A stretch of 64,000 nt of DNA from Bradyrhizobium yuanmingense (GCF_900094575.1 NZ_FMAE01000011.1:62001-126000), one strand, 5' to 3'. Shown: positions 19,731-29,174, numbered from the stretch's first letter. Notes: a model not told the origin generated them from the letters alone. Numbers and translations: made by a program.

Positions 19731-20696
19731 GTGCCGCAGAGCACATCGGAGGCGGGTCGCACGGCGGCGTCCGCATCGACGCCGTTGCCGTCCACAGCCG
19801 CTACCGGCGTGCGAAACTGGCGCGACTATGCGTTGCTGCTCGCGCTCGCCTGCTGCTGGAGCTCGACCTATCCGCTGACCAAGCTCGCGCTTCCCACCAT
19901 TCCGCCGATCACCTTCATCTCGGCGCGCTCGCTGATCGCGTTCCTCTTTCTGTTCGCGATCCTGCGGATGCGCGGCGTCAAGCTGCCGACCGACGTGAAG
20001 GCGTGGAAGCTGTTTGCGACCCAGCAGCTGATCAACTCGACCTTTCCGTTTCTGGTCATCACCTGGTCGCAGCAATACGTGCCGGCGTCGAACACGGTGG
20101 TGCTGGCTTCGACGACGCCGATCTTCGCCTTCCTGATCACCTCGCTGATCACGCGGCACGAGCCGGCGACGCTGCTCAAGCTCGCGGGCGCGATCCTGGG
20201 ACTGGCCGGCACCGTCGCGATCGTCGGGCTCGATGCTTTGCATGGCCTTGGCAGCGAGATCGTAGCGGAGATCGCGATCCTGCTTGCCACCATTTCCTTT
20301 GCCTGCGCGACCATCTTCGGCCTCCGTCTCTCCGAGTACGATCCGATGGTGGTGGCAACCGGCTCTCTGCTGTTCGGCGGTCTCGTGCTGCTGCCGCCCG
20401 CGCTGATCATCGACCAGCCCTGGACGCTGCAACCGACTCCGACCGCGATCGTCGCCACCATCGTCATGGGCATCGTCTCCAGCGCATTGGGCCTGATGTT
20501 GTTCTATGTCTGCCTCGGCCGGCTCGGCACGCTGACGACCAACGCCCAAGGCTATTTGCGCATCCCGATCGGCGTCGGCCTCTCGGTGCTGCTGCTCGGC
20601 GAGAGCGTGCCGTCGAACCTCGCGCTGGGGTTATTGCTGGTGATGGCCGGTGTTGCCGCGATGACGGTGCCTGCTGAGCGGGTGAAGTGGCGGTAG
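19731..20696 (+). CDS. DMT superfamily (EamA) transporter
   Basis: The protein has ten predicted transmembrane segments arranged as two EamA repeats (LLLALACCWSSTYPLTKLAL at the start; LLATISFACATIFGLRLS in the second half). Such proteins export metabolites or amino acids. GTG at 19731 is preceded by ggggag about 10 bases upstream; a TTG at 19707 extends the frame without a site. It is 76 bp after the thioesterase gene and may be cotranscribed. Confidence 0.85.
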   Translation: MPQSTSEAGRTAASASTPLPSTAATGVRNWRDYALLLALACCWSSTYPLTKLALPTIPPITFISARSLIAFLFLFAILRMRGVKLPTDVKAWKLFATQQLINSTFPFLVITWSQQYVPASNTVVLASTTPIFAFLITSLITRHEPATLLKLAGAILGLAGTVAIVGLDALHGLGSEIVAEIAILLATISFACATIFGLRLSEYDPMVVATGSLLFGGLVLLPPALIIDQPWTLQPTPTAIVATIVMGIVSSALGLMLFYVCLGRLGTLTTNAQGYLRIPIGVGLSVLLLGESVPSNLALGLLLVMAGVAAMTVPAERVKWR

Positions 20697-20709
20697 CCGA
20701 CAGTGATGG

Positions 20710-21135
20710 TCAATCCGCCGGAATAAAGCGGAGGGTACCTGCACGGCGCGTCGGTTTGCCGGTGTCGTTGGTGTGATTGACACCGTCCATGACGGGCACC
20801 TCAGGAAAATCGAATGGACTTACCCCGTCAAGGCAAGCCACGTTGACAGCATACAGATTCTGGTCCGATCGACGCTGATGATGCGTGTAGATTCCGCAGC
20901 GGGAACAGAAGAAATGCTGCGCTGATCTGGTATGGAAACGGTAGCTCGTCAGCGCATCCTCGCCCTTCAGGAACTTGATGCCGCCCATCTCCGCCATGAC
21001 GACGACCGCACCGCGCATCCGGCAGTAAGAGCAGGTGCAGCGGCGGATCGAATTGAAACCGTCACTCAGCGTCGCCTGGAAACGCACCGCTCCGCAATGG
21101 CACTGACCAGCGCGGACGTTTGTATCACTCACCAT
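20710..21135 (-). CDS. GFA (CENP-V) family zinc-binding protein
   Basis: The 141-residue protein carries the GFA-domain cysteines: GQCHCGAVRFQ, CTCSYCR and FCSRCGIYTHH. Members bind zinc and sometimes glutathione adducts; only some act on formaldehyde. The ATG at 21135 (MVSDTN) gives the usual length. It is convergent with the DMT transporter. Confidence 0.9.
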   Translation of the reverse strand: MVSDTNVRAGQCHCGAVRFQATLSDGFNSIRRCTCSYCRMRGAVVVMAEMGGIKFLKGEDALTSYRFHTRSAQHFFCSRCGIYTHHQRRSDQNLYAVNVACLDGVSPFDFPEVPVMDGVNHTNDTGKPTRRAGTLRFIPAD

Positions 21136-21273
21136 GTTGCATGCTTCCTGGCGTTGCTGCGAATGACGACGCCGCTCGGCGACGTCAGCGGGCACAACGT
21201 TCTCTCAAATGTGGGCCGAACAATCAAAAGGAATCGCCCAAGGCATCAAAACAACTCACGCGGGCCGGACTCC

Positions 21274-22011
21274 TCACGCCGACAACTGCTTCTCCGCGAT
21301 CGACAGCCACTCGGCCTGCGCCTTGCGCAGATATTTCGGCGCGCGCCGCATCTGGATTAGGAGCTCGTTGAAGACCATGCGCGCCTCTGCGGTGCGGCCG
21401 ACCGTTTGCAGCAGCATGCCGTAGCGCACCCGCGCCTCGGCGCCGGGGAAGTAGCCGGCGAGCGCGTGATATTCCTCCAGCGCCTCGTCGACACGTCCGA
21501 CCTCGGCGAGCGCGCGGGCATAGAGCAGATGCGCGTCGGCGGAATCGAAATCGGGCCATTGCTTCTGCAGATCGTCCAGCGTCGCCAGCGCATCGGCCGG
21601 GCGGCTGGCGGCAAATTGCGCCTGCGCCCTGCGCAGCGCGTAGGAGGGATCGTGGCCCATCGGCAGCTTCAGGATGTGATCATAATGCGCTTCCGCTTCG
21701 CCGAACCGGCCGATATTCGCGCACTCTTCCGCCAGCGCGGCGCGGTTGGCGATGGTATCGGTGCCGGCGAGTTGGTCGGACAGCTCGCGATAGCGCTTCT
21801 CGGGATCGAGGCGATTGGCGACACGCTGGCGCGCCTGCCGGGCACCGGGGCTGGAAAACCATTCGGGAATGAGCTCGACCGCGATATAGGCGAGCGCGCC
21901 CATCATCGGCACCAGCAGGATGATGAAGGCCCAGGGCCGCAACCGTCCGGTTCGCGAGGCGTGATAGATCAGCGTGATATCGAGCAGCAGAACGACCAAA
22001 GCAACGGGCAT
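21274..22011 (-). CDS. Membrane-anchored TPR protein
   Basis: The 245-residue protein has two N-terminal transmembrane segments (LVVLLLDITLIYHA; FIILLVPMMGALAYIAVEL) with a short basic link. About four degenerate TPR units follow from residue 75 to the end (ALAEECANIGRFGEAEAHYD, AQFAASRPADALATLDDL). The N-terminal part resembles a phospholipase-D-type nuclease/transport anchor. It may be a scaffold; no operon partner is evident. Confidence 0.75.
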   Translation of the reverse strand: MPVALVVLLLDITLIYHASRTGRLRPWAFIILLVPMMGALAYIAVELIPEWFSSPGARQARQRVANRLDPEKRYRELSDQLAGTDTIANRAALAEECANIGRFGEAEAHYDHILKLPMGHDPSYALRRAQAQFAASRPADALATLDDLQKQWPDFDSADAHLLYARALAEVGRVDEALEEYHALAGYFPGAEARVRYGMLLQTVGRTAEARMVFNELLIQMRRAPKYLRKAQAEWLSIAEKQLSA

Positions 22012-22156
22012 GTGACATCCGGAAAGCACAACGACAGCCGGCCTCCTGATAATGCAATCGAACCGATGAAACAACTTTGAGTTGCGTCAACCGGCAAGAA
22101 ATCAGCGAACCCGGACGCGCGCCTTAATGGTGACGAGGAGTCAGTCGCCGCAAAAC

Positions 22157-22762
22157 CTATGCAGGTTCACGCGCCTCGCGTAGCAATCCACTCGCCAGCA
22201 CTCGAAACGCGTCGACGGCCTTGCTCAGCACATTCTTGGGATCGTCGGCTGCCGCGACCCACAAGGCGGCGCTGAGCGCAGCCCCGTTCAGCAACCGCCC
22301 CGCCGCTTCGACATCGACCGGCTTCACGATTCCCTGCTCGATCAGCGCACGGATCGTTCGCATGGTGATATCGAGACAGGCGTTCTCGCCGGGCCATTTG
22401 GAGGGATCGCCGAGCACGGCAGGTCCATCCAGGAGCATGATGCGCTGGATCTCAGGTTCGAGCGCCATTTCGATATAGGCGCTTCCCTCGGCGAGCAGGC
22501 CCAGCCACGGGTTGGGCGCTTGCTCCCGAACGATGCGGAGCCGCTCCGCCATTTCACCGTCGATCTGCTCGACGACGGCCCAGAGCAGCCCCTTCTTGTC
22601 TTCGAAGTTGTGATACAGCGCGCCCCGCGTCAGACCGACGGCCGCAGTGAGTTCGTCCATCGACGCGTCTGCATAGCCCTGCGTGGCAAATGCCGCGCGT
22701 GCGGCGCGGATGAGCCTGGCCCGGTTTTCCGCCATGGCCGCGGCGCGCTTCCCCTTTGCCAT
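22157..22762 (-). CDS. TetR family transcriptional regulator
   Basis: The HTH is clear at about residues 10-55: ARAAFATQGYADASMDELTA then GLTRGALYHNFEDKKGLLWAV. The ligand domain is generic TetR_C. MAKGKRA at 22762 has a purine-rich site upstream; ATG at 22780 is an alternative. It is divergent from a RidA-family gene, and two palindromes lie in between, so it very likely represses both. Confidence 0.92.
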   Translation of the reverse strand: MAKGKRAAAMAENRARLIRAARAAFATQGYADASMDELTAAVGLTRGALYHNFEDKKGLLWAVVEQIDGEMAERLRIVREQAPNPWLGLLAEGSAYIEMALEPEIQRIMLLDGPAVLGDPSKWPGENACLDITMRTIRALIEQGIVKPVDVEAAGRLLNGAALSAALWVAAADDPKNVLSKAVDAFRVLASGLLREAREPA

Positions 22763-22776
22763 GCCCTGCCCCCTTG

Positions 22777-22822
22777 ACATACGCCTCGTATGTGAGCGAT
22801 ATCTCACATACGAAACGTATCT
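22777..22822. promoter_or_regulatory. Tandem palindromic operators for the TetR regulator
   Basis: Two matching imperfect palindromes, acatacgcctcgtatgt at 22777-22793 and acatacgaaacgtatct at 22806-22822, are spaced 29 bases apart centre to centre (about three helical turns). They share the acatacg/cgtat arms. The site lies between the divergent tetR and ridA-like genes. Confidence 0.8.
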
Positions 22823-22893
22823 GAAATTGCCGTGACGCGCCAGCCATGGAACACCCACGATCCGCTCACGCCCATTAACCGAAAGGCCCTGCC

Positions 22894-23292
22894 ATGCCCC
22901 AGCGAGAGGCAATCTTCCCCGCCAACCGCCACGCGCTCTATCAAGTGCATCGCTACTCCGCAGCGATCCGCTCCGGTGACCTGCTGTTCGTGTCGGGGCA
23001 GGTCGGCAGCCGCGAGGACGGCTCGCCCGAACCGGTATTCGAGGACCAGGTCCGGCGCGCGTTCGCCAATTTGCGTGCCGTGCTCGCCGCTGGTGGATGC
23101 ACGCTGGACGATGTCGTCGATGTCACCACGTTCCACACCGATCCGGCGAGCCAGATCGAGACGGTGATGGCCGTTCGCGCCGAGGAGATCGGCGATCCTC
23201 CCTATCCGAACTGGACGGCCGTCGGCGTGAACTGGCTTGCCGGCTTCGACTTCGAGATCAAGGTCATCGCCCGCATTCCCGTGCTCCAGTAA
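22894..23292 (+). CDS. RidA family protein (YjgF/YER057c/UK114)
   Basis: RidA proteins deaminate reactive enamine/imine intermediates. The 132-residue protein has RSGDLLFVSGQVGSREDG, FANLRAVLAAGGCTLDDVVDVT and the end-block PYPNWTAVGV. The usual catalytic Arg near the C-terminus (RxEI type) is replaced by EIKVIARIPV, so it may belong to the Rid4-7 subfamilies with other roles. It is the likely target of the divergent TetR. Confidence 0.87.
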   Translation: MPQREAIFPANRHALYQVHRYSAAIRSGDLLFVSGQVGSREDGSPEPVFEDQVRRAFANLRAVLAAGGCTLDDVVDVTTFHTDPASQIETVMAVRAEEIGDPPYPNWTAVGVNWLAGFDFEIKVIARIPVLQ

Positions 23293-23339
23293 GCTTCCGG
23301 GCGGCCATACGCCGGCCGCCAGCAGACAACTTGGCCGGG

Positions 23340-24329
23340 CTACTTGTTGGCGTCGTCCGCCAGCATCTTGCGGTACTTTTCGACGTCGCGCGTCACGAGC
23401 TTTTGCAGCACGTCGGGCGCGTGCTCGTCGGCATCGGGCGCGACGGTCGACAGGTCGGCGAAGCGCTTCTTCACCGCTTCGGTCTCGACGGCCGTGCGCG
23501 CCGTGGCATTCAGCTTGGCGATCACGGCCGGCGGCGTGCCCTTGGGCGCGAACAGGCCGTTCCAGCCTTGTGCCTCGAACTCGGGCAGGCCCGCTTCTGC
23601 CGAGGTCGGCAGATCCGGCAGCGTTGAGAGCCGAACGGTCGAGCCGACCACGAGGCCCTTCACCAGCTTGTCGTTGATCGACTGCGACACCGAGGCGGCC
23701 GCGTCGCAGACGCCGTCGATCTGGCCGCCGACCGCGTCGGTCAGCGCCGGCGCGGCGCCGCGATAGCCGATCAGCGTCGCGTCGATCCCGGCTGCTGTGA
23801 CGAAGCTTTTGCAGATCAGATAGTTCGAGGAGCCGACGCCGGCATGGCCGAAATTGATCTTGCCCGGATTCGCCTTGGCATAGGCGATGAACTCTTTCAG
23901 GTCCTTCGCTGGAAAGTCCTTGCGCAGCGCGATGATGCCGAACGTCTTCGCCACCATCGCGATCGGCACGAAGGAATCAGGCGTGAACGGCAGTTTTGGA
24001 TAGATCGTGTAGGTCGCGGCATTGGTGCCGGCATTGCCGATCGCAATCGTATAACCATCCGGCTCGGCGCGGGAGGCCCGCGCCAGCGCGGTCGAGCCGC
24101 CGGCCCCCGCAACATTCTCGATCACGATGGGCTGGCCGAGCGCGATGCCCATCTGCTCGGCCACCGCCCGCGCGATCACGTCCGAGGTGCCGCCGGCCGC
24201 GAACGGCACGATCATGGTGATGGGACGCTTGGGATAGTCCTGCGCGGATGCGCAAGTGGCGATCGAAAATGTCGCGAACGCTAGCGCCGCGATCGCGGCG
24301 AGCGCACGCTTCACCACGAACGAGATCAC
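23340..24329 (-). CDS. Bug/TctC family tripartite tricarboxylate binding protein (orphan)
   Basis: The 329-residue periplasmic binding protein has a signal peptide (LAALAFATFSIATCASAQ) and the Bug pattern YPKRPITMIVPFAAGGTSDVIAR with GYRGAAPALTDAVGGQID. Bug proteins deliver carboxylates to TctAB membrane parts or to sensors. No TctA/TctB is here. The GTG start overlaps the purQ stop (GTGA), so it is transcribed from the purine operon. Confidence 0.85.
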   Translation of the reverse strand: MISFVVKRALAAIAALAFATFSIATCASAQDYPKRPITMIVPFAAGGTSDVIARAVAEQMGIALGQPIVIENVAGAGGSTALARASRAEPDGYTIAIGNAGTNAATYTIYPKLPFTPDSFVPIAMVAKTFGIIALRKDFPAKDLKEFIAYAKANPGKINFGHAGVGSSNYLICKSFVTAAGIDATLIGYRGAAPALTDAVGGQIDGVCDAAASVSQSINDKLVKGLVVGSTVRLSTLPDLPTSAEAGLPEFEAQGWNGLFAPKGTPPAVIAKLNATARTAVETEAVKKRFADLSTVAPDADEHAPDVLQKLVTRDVEKYRKMLADDANK

Positions 24330-25027
24330 GCGGCTTTTTCCAGATGCTGGGCGAGACCGGCGAACAAGCCGCGACCATCGGTGCAGCCCATGATGTCTTC
24401 GACGTGGTTTTCCGGATGCGGCATCATGCCGAGCACGTTGCCCCGGTCGTTGACGATGCCGGCGATCGAATGCGCGGCGCCGTTGATGTTGTTGAAATCG
24501 TCGACTTCGCCGGCAGCGGAGCAATAGCGATAGAGCACCCGCCCCTCGCCTTCGAGCCGCTTGATGGTCTCTTCGTCCGCCTCGTAATTGCCCTCGCCAT
24601 GGGCGACCGGCACGCGGATCACCTGGCCGGCATTGTAGCCGCGGGTGAACGGCGTGTCGGAACGCTCGACGCGCAGATGCACGTCGCGGCAGATGAATTT
24701 CAGCCGCGCGTTACGCATCAGCACGCCCGGCAAGAGACCGGACTCGCACAGGATCTGAAAGCCGTTGCAGACGCCGAGCACGAGGCCGCCCTTGGCCGCA
24801 TAGTCGCGCACCGCATCCATCACCGGTGCACGCGCCGCAATCGCGCCGCAGCGCAGGTAATCGCCGTAGGAGAAGCCGCCGGGCACGACGACGAGATCGG
24901 TGCCCGCAGGCAGCGCGGTCTCGGCGTGCCAGACCATCGCGGGCTCGCTGCCGGAGATCAGCCTCAACGCGCGCGCCATGTCGCGCTCGCGGTTGATTCC
25001 GGGAAAGACGAGGATGGCGGCTTTCAT
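24326..25027 (-). CDS. purQ: Phosphoribosylformylglycinamidine synthase subunit PurQ
   Basis: PurQ is the glutaminase subunit of FGAM synthase. The class I amidotransferase nucleophile lies in VLGVCNGFQIL, and MPHPENH supplies the catalytic His. MKAAILVFPG at 25027 is the conserved start; the 233-residue length is normal. Downstream it overlaps the Bug protein gene; upstream is the oppositely oriented corA. Confidence 0.97.
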   Translation of the reverse strand: MKAAILVFPGINRERDMARALRLISGSEPAMVWHAETALPAGTDLVVVPGGFSYGDYLRCGAIAARAPVMDAVRDYAAKGGLVLGVCNGFQILCESGLLPGVLMRNARLKFICRDVHLRVERSDTPFTRGYNAGQVIRVPVAHGEGNYEADEETIKRLEGEGRVLYRYCSAAGEVDDFNNINGAAHSIAGIVNDRGNVLGMMPHPENHVEDIMGCTDGRGLFAGLAQHLEKAA

Positions 25028-25194
25028 GGCAGAGGTTCCGACGCGGCTGGGAATCGAGGCTGGCCAACGGGCCAATTCGTGAACAGACATAACCATTTGA
25101 CGGAGATTTTACCAGTGCTAGCGTTGCGGAGCGCCCTTGTACACAGGCCATAGCCACGCGCCTTTGGCCGCTCGATTTGCCCGGGATTGAAGCC

Positions 25195-26211
25195 ATGAAC
25201 GTCCCGTCGCTGCCCGCATCTCTCGCCGAAGCAGTATCCGCCGAGGGCGTCGTCGCCGCCGGCGCTTATGTCGACGGCCGCCGGGTCGCCAATATCGCCA
25301 TCAGCGAGGCCTCGAGCTGGCGAGCCAAGCCCGGCCATGTCGTGTGGATCGGGCTGCACGAGCCCGACATGGCGCTGCTCGGCGCGGTGCAGAAGCAGTT
25401 CGACCTGCACGACCTCGCGATCGAGGACGCCAACCACGCCCATCAACGGCCGAAGATCGAGCAATATGGCGAGGCCCTGTTCATCGTCGCGCGCACCGCG
25501 CAATTGATCGAGGGGCGCATTGCCTTCGGCGAGACCCACATCTTCGTCGGCGAAGGCTATCTGGTCTCGGTGCGCCACGGCGCCTCGACCTCCTACACGC
25601 CGGTGCGCGAGCGCTGCGAGAGCTGTCCGCGGGCGCTCGCGCGCGGCGAGGACTACATCCTCTATGCCATCCTCGATTTCATCGTCGACAATTACTCGCC
25701 CGTGCTGGAGAGCATCCACGACGAGATCGAGAGCATCGAGGACGACGTGCTCTCCAAGCAGATCAGCAAGGCGCAGATCGAGCGGCTCTACATGCTTCGC
25801 CGCGACCTGTTGCGGCTGAGGACCGCGATCGGCCCGCTGGTGGAGGTCTGCCGCCGGCTGGAGCATGACGACCTCTCGATGGTGCGGCAGGCCATGCAGC
25901 CGCTGTTCCGCGACGTCACCGACCACGTCCGCAACATCCAGGAGCGCATCGATTCCATGCGCGAGGTGCTGGCCTTCGCCTTCGAGGCAAGCCTTTTGGT
26001 CGGCCAGGCCCAGGAGACGGCGGTATCCAAGAAGCTCGCATCCTGGCTCGCCATCATCGCGGTCCCGACCGCGCTCGCCGGCATCTACGGCATGAACTTC
26101 AAGCACATGCCTGAGCTGGAATGGGAGTACGGCTATTTCATGCTGCTGGGCGTGATGCTGACGGCATGCGGCTCGCTGTACTGGCGTTTTCGGCGGGCCG
26201 GGTGGCTGTGA
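25195..26211 (+). CDS. corA: CorA family magnesium/cobalt transporter
   Basis: The 338-residue protein has the acidic cytoplasmic CorA domain and two C-terminal transmembrane segments with the GMN signature (IYGMNFKHMPELEWEYGY). It mediates Mg2+ uptake as a pentamer. ATG at 25195 (MNVPSL) is favoured. It lies head-on between purQ and purS genes and so interrupts the purine string. Confidence 0.92.
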   Translation: MNVPSLPASLAEAVSAEGVVAAGAYVDGRRVANIAISEASSWRAKPGHVVWIGLHEPDMALLGAVQKQFDLHDLAIEDANHAHQRPKIEQYGEALFIVARTAQLIEGRIAFGETHIFVGEGYLVSVRHGASTSYTPVRERCESCPRALARGEDYILYAILDFIVDNYSPVLESIHDEIESIEDDVLSKQISKAQIERLYMLRRDLLRLRTAIGPLVEVCRRLEHDDLSMVRQAMQPLFRDVTDHVRNIQERIDSMREVLAFAFEASLLVGQAQETAVSKKLASWLAIIAVPTALAGIYGMNFKHMPELEWEYGYFMLLGVMLTACGSLYWRFRRAGWL

Positions 26212-26230
26212 GTCCAGACGCTCAGACTGG

Positions 26231-26416
26231 TTACATGCCTCGTCTGCCAGACCACGTGCTCTGCGCCACCTGAAGGTCGTGCAGCATGAGAAGCTGCTCT
26301 TCTCGACAGGCGCTCAGCTCAGACCTGATTTCGTCGATCTTGTATTCGACATCACCGAGCGTTTGCTCGACCTGCTTCAGCAGCTCCAAAATCAGCTCTT
26401 TGCCGATATCCGCCAC
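26231..26416 (-). CDS. Small coiled-coil hypothetical protein
   Basis: The 61-residue protein is mostly one amphipathic helix (LELLKQVEQTLGDVEYKIDEI, then ELSACREEQ), likely a coiled coil. It starts 5 bp after the purS stop on the same strand, so it is cotranscribed with purS. I do not recognise a named family. Confidence 0.6.
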   Translation of the reverse strand: MADIGKELILELLKQVEQTLGDVEYKIDEIRSELSACREEQLLMLHDLQVAQSTWSGRRGM

Positions 26417-26421
26417 TCCGC

Positions 26422-26664
26422 TCAGCCTTTCATCTCGATCGCATAATTCTCGATCACGGTGTTCGCCAAGAGCTTGTCGGCGGCCTCCTTCAGCGCCGCC
26501 TCCGCCTTGGACTTGTCCGCGCCGGCGAGCTCGATGTCGAACACCTTGCCCTGGCGGACGCTGGCGACGCCGTCGACGCCGAGCGACTTCAGCGCGCCTT
26601 CGATGGCCTTGCCCTGCGGATCGAGGATGCCGGTCTTCAGGGTAACGGTGACACGTGCCTTCAC
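26422..26664 (-). CDS. purS: Phosphoribosylformylglycinamidine synthase subunit PurS
   Basis: PurS is the small bridging subunit of FGAM synthase. The 80-residue sequence has the family pattern KARVTVTLKTGILDPQGKAI and SVRQGKVFDIEL. It follows purC by 15 bp in the same operon. Confidence 0.97.
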   Translation of the reverse strand: MKARVTVTLKTGILDPQGKAIEGALKSLGVDGVASVRQGKVFDIELAGADKSKAEAALKEAADKLLANTVIENYAIEMKG

Positions 26665-26679
26665 GTCAATAGTCCTCTC

Positions 26680-27447
26680 TCAGCTCTTCACCAGCACCGG
26701 GCCGGTGCCCTGGGGCCGCTCGTTCTCCATGAGGATGCCGAGACGCTTTGCGACTTCGGTGTAGGCCTCGAGCAGACCACCGAGATCCCTGCGGAAACGA
26801 TCCTTGTCGAGCTTCTCGTTCGACTTGATGTCCCACAGCCGGCAGCTGTCCGGCGAGATCTCGTCGGCGACGATGATGCGCATCATCTCGTTCTCGAACA
26901 GGCGCCCGCACTCCATCTTGAAGTCGACGAGGCGGATGCCGATGCCGAGGAAGAGGCCGGTGAGGAAGTCGTTGACGCGGATGGCGAGCGCCATGATGTC
27001 GTCGATCTCCTGCGGCGTCGCCCAGCCGAAGGCGGTGATGTGCTCTTCCGACACCATGGGGTCGTTGAGCTGGTCGTTCTTGTAATAGAACTCGATGATC
27101 GAGCGCGGCAGCTGCGTGCCCTCCTCGATGCCGAGGCGCTGCGACAGCGAGCCGGCGGCGACGTTCCGCACCACCACCTCGAGCGGCACGATCTCGACCT
27201 CGCGAATCAACTGCTCGCGCATGTTGAGGCGGCGGATGAAATGGGTCGGCACCCCGATGTCGTTGAGGTGCTGAAACAGGTACTCCGAGATCCGGTTGTT
27301 GAGGACGCCCTTGCCCTCGATCACCTGATGCTTTTTCGCATTGAACGCGGTGGCGTCGTCCTTGAAGTGCTGGATCAGGGTACCGGGCTCGGGGCCTTCG
27401 TAAAGAACCTTTGCCTTGCCTTCATAAATGCGACGCCGACGGCTCAT
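26680..27447 (-). CDS. purC: SAICAR synthetase (phosphoribosylaminoimidazole-succinocarboxamide synthase)
   Basis: PurC joins aspartate to CAIR in purine synthesis. The sequence RRRIYEGKAKVLYEGPEPGTL, REVEIVPLEVVVRNVAAGS and LVDFKMECGRL is typical. The usual start is MSRRRR at 27447; an ATG at 27477 adds ten residues and has a gga-rich site further upstream. First gene of purC-purS. Confidence 0.97.
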   Translation of the reverse strand: MSRRRRIYEGKAKVLYEGPEPGTLIQHFKDDATAFNAKKHQVIEGKGVLNNRISEYLFQHLNDIGVPTHFIRRLNMREQLIREVEIVPLEVVVRNVAAGSLSQRLGIEEGTQLPRSIIEFYYKNDQLNDPMVSEEHITAFGWATPQEIDDIMALAIRVNDFLTGLFLGIGIRLVDFKMECGRLFENEMMRIIVADEISPDSCRLWDIKSNEKLDKDRFRRDLGGLLEAYTEVAKRLGILMENERPQGTGPVLVKS

Positions 27448-27767
27448 GGGGATGTACCGTGTTTTGTTGAAATCCATGAATTTGGTGTGCTCCGGTTGAC
27501 TAGGATTACGACCCACAGCGGAGCTGCCGTGAACGGCCAGGAACCCATCTATAACCCGTTGGAAACAGAACGGGAACCAAGCCTTAGGCAACCTATCCGA
27601 TTGGCTGTCCGAGCACAATCGATCCGGCCGTCCGGCACCAACTTATACCGTCTTGCCTGCGGCTTAACGGCCCGTTGTTTTGCCGATTCGTGCTATCTAT
27701 GTAGGCATGCAGCCGGGTCGCCGCAACGGAAGGCTCCCGCTCCATTCAGCGAGGATTTGGAACAGGC

Positions 27768-28091
27768 ATGAGCGAGTTCGACAAACGCCAGGAAGGCTTT
27801 GAGAAGAAGTACGCCCTCGACGAGGAGCAGAAGTTCAAGGCGGAGGCCCGCCGCAACCGGCTGCTCGGCCTGTGGGCAGCCGAGAAGCTCGGCATCACGG
27901 GTGATGCCGCCATCGCCTATGCCAAGGAGGTCGTCGCGGCCGATTTCGAGGAGGCCGGCGATGCCGACGTCGTGCGCAAGCTGACGGCCGATTTCGCCGC
28001 CAAGAACGTCACCGTCACCGAGCAGGCGATTCGCGCCAAGATGAGCGAGTTGCTCGCGGTTGCCGCCGCCGAGGTGAAGGCGGGGAAATAA
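27768..28091 (+). CDS. DUF1476 protein, ATP synthase zeta-type inhibitor
   Basis: DUF1476 proteins are the zeta subunits of alphaproteobacterial F1-ATPase that block ATP hydrolysis through an N-terminal helix. The 107-residue protein has the conserved start MSEFDKRQEGFEKKYALDEE and the ARRNRLLGLWAAEKLG core. It is divergent from purC, the usual arrangement in Rhizobiales. Confidence 0.92.
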   Translation: MSEFDKRQEGFEKKYALDEEQKFKAEARRNRLLGLWAAEKLGITGDAAIAYAKEVVAADFEEAGDADVVRKLTADFAAKNVTVTEQAIRAKMSELLAVAAAEVKAGK

Positions 28092-28096
28092 TCGAG

Positions 28097-29071
28097 TCAA
28101 CCGACCCGCTGGCGCGCAATAGCCTTGCGCGCCGGCGTTCTTCTTCTGCCTTCCCGCGTGGTCGAGACATTCGGCCCGGCATAGTTGCGGCGGATGGTTT
28201 CGAGCAGGCGCTCTGCGGCAGCGCTCAAAAACCCGTCACGACGCGTGACGAGGATGATATCCTGGTGCGCATCAAGGTCGCCCACGGCGATCGTCGCAAT
28301 CGAGCCCGCACGCAGCTCCTCCGCCACATGGCTTTTTGCCAGCAGTGCAAGACCGAAGCCCGATTCCACCAGCCGCTTCTGCGCAGTGAGGCTGTCCACG
28401 GCCGTCCATTCCACCTCGCCAAGTCCCCGCGTCAGAAACAGCGCGAACACGTGAGCCGCGGCAATCTCGCGGCGCCCGCGAATCTCGGGGAATGCGATCC
28501 AGCGCTCGCCACCAAGCTCGGCGAGGCGTTTCACCCGCTGTCCGGCGCGAGGATGGTCGGGCGCACAGACCACTTGCAACGATTCGCGCAGGATCTGCTC
28601 GCAGGCGAGATCGCCCGAGCCGTCGGCGTTGTAGCGCAGGCCTATCGTGGCCTCGCCGCGCCGGATGAGATCGCTGACCTCCGCGCTGGTCGCCGTCCGC
28701 AAGCTCAGCACGACGGCGGGATGCTCCTTGGTAAACCGCTTCATGATGGTCGAGAGGCGGCTGTCAGCGAGCGTCCCGGTCACGGCCAGCGAAACCGGCC
28801 CTGCATTCTGCTTGGTCAGTGCGCGGATCGCCTGTTCGGCATCCTGCGCCGCGGCCACTGCGCGCTCGGCATAGGGGATCAGCACGCGCCCGGCATCGCT
28901 CAGCCGGGTGCGGCCTGCCACCCGCTCGAACAGGGGAACGCCGAGCTCCTGCTCCAATAGAGCGATACGGCGCGAAATCGCCGGCTGCGAGCGGTGCAGG
29001 AATTTCGCGGCATGCGAAATCCCGCCTCTGCGATGAACCGCCAGGAAGGTGTTGAGGGCGTCACTGTCCAT
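28097..29071 (-). CDS. LysR family transcriptional regulator
   Basis: The N-terminal HTH reads LNTFLAVHRRGGISHAAKFL then SQPAISRRIALLEQELGVPLFER; a LysR substrate domain follows (residues 90-295). The basic C-terminal tail after residue 300 is unusual. ATG at 29071 (MDSDAL) is the conserved start. It is divergent from the PEP-mutase family gene 103 bp away, which it probably controls. Confidence 0.93.
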   Translation of the reverse strand: MDSDALNTFLAVHRRGGISHAAKFLHRSQPAISRRIALLEQELGVPLFERVAGRTRLSDAGRVLIPYAERAVAAAQDAEQAIRALTKQNAGPVSLAVTGTLADSRLSTIMKRFTKEHPAVVLSLRTATSAEVSDLIRRGEATIGLRYNADGSGDLACEQILRESLQVVCAPDHPRAGQRVKRLAELGGERWIAFPEIRGRREIAAAHVFALFLTRGLGEVEWTAVDSLTAQKRLVESGFGLALLAKSHVAEELRAGSIATIAVGDLDAHQDIILVTRRDGFLSAAAERLLETIRRNYAGPNVSTTREGRRRTPARKAIARQRVG

Positions 29072-29174
29072 CGCGACCTCATGCAAAAAGCTGATGATAT
29101 CTGACAGAATAACAAATTTGGCGGATGACGAAAGTGCGCCTAAAGCTCGTTGGGATAGACAATGGAGACGAGCC

